In this document: piece after piece, positions 6,226-6,249 of the stretch
Layout: each line of letters begins with the position of its first letter
Position numbering within the stretch: position 1 is the stretch's first letter
NCBI GenBank assembly: GCA_002350625.1
Contig: DEFE01000044.1
Coordinates: 16,827-23,075 of the forward strand
DNA: 6,249 nt
Direction of reading: 5' to 3'
DNA from: Lachnospiraceae bacterium UBA2860
GTDB taxonomy: Bacteria; Bacillota; Clostridia; Lachnospirales; Lachnospiraceae
Made by a program: the position numbers and the translations under genes
Notes under the pieces: generated by a model
Databases searched by the model: none
Seen by the model: only the letters and a program-made list of their open reading frames with translations
Told to the model about the DNA's origin: nothing

Positions 6226-6249
6226 CGGAGAGGATGGGATTCGAACCCA
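6226..6249 (-). tRNA. tRNA-Ser, 3' part only (cut by the window edge)
   Basis: On the minus strand the sequence reads TGGG, the T-loop TTCGAAT, then CCCAT, the 3' acceptor strand CCTCTCC and discriminator G at 6226. This is the T-arm and acceptor end of a tRNA. CCTCTCC implies a 5' end of GGAGAGG, which with discriminator G is typical of bacterial serine tRNAs, so I call Ser. The anticodon lies outside the window, so the identity is inferred. CCA is not encoded: the next bases are CTATTC, and CCA would have to be added enzymatically. The gene points the same way as the opp operon, whose start codon is about 120 bases downstream. Confidence 0.8.

Noticed and set aside
6226..6249. tRNA-Ser 3' end as an integration site for a mobile element carrying opp
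   Set aside because: No second copy of the tRNA 3' sequence, integrase or change in composition is visible in the window, and the operon is a common housekeeping transporter.

Overview
The window is one complete oligopeptide (Opp-type) ABC importer operon, transcribed entirely from the minus strand. The genes read oppB, oppC, oppD, oppF, oppA from right to left. The 3' end of a serine tRNA gene, also on the minus strand, is cut off at the right edge. The DNA is fairly GC-rich. The genes have AGGAGG-like ribosome sites and Gram-positive-style protein sequences. I take this to be a GC-rich member of the Bacillota, probably Clostridia or a relative; this is inference, and the species cannot be named from here.

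Layout from right to left, the direction of transcription. The partial tRNA-Ser lies at 6226-6249. It is followed by a hairpin at about 6180-6212 that may terminate it. A leader of about 75 bases without a convincing promoter comes next. Then come oppB (5178-6104), oppC (4097-5164), oppD (3115-4083) and oppF (2074-3090), packed with 7 to 24 bases between them. In two junctions the upstream stop codon is part of the next gene's ribosome site. A 99-base gap then carries a good promoter, TTTACG-N17-TATCAT with an extended -10 TG, and an AAAGGAG site in front of oppA (160-1974). A strong GC-rich hairpin with a GCAA loop (120-141) ends the operon. The last 115 bases hold no gene I can support.

How the genes work together: OppA captures peptides outside the membrane. 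OppB and OppC form the membrane channel. OppD and OppF form the ATPase heterodimer that drives import. All ATPase motifs are intact in both subunits, and both carry the C-terminal four-cysteine motif linked to an Fe-S cluster in related transporters. oppA sits last with its own promoter, so the binding protein can be made in excess over the membrane complex.

I do not see an undescribed system here. The points most worth checking are an OppA whose signal peptide lacks the lipobox cysteine, the internal promoter with a weak terminator-like stem before oppA, and the paired cysteine motifs.
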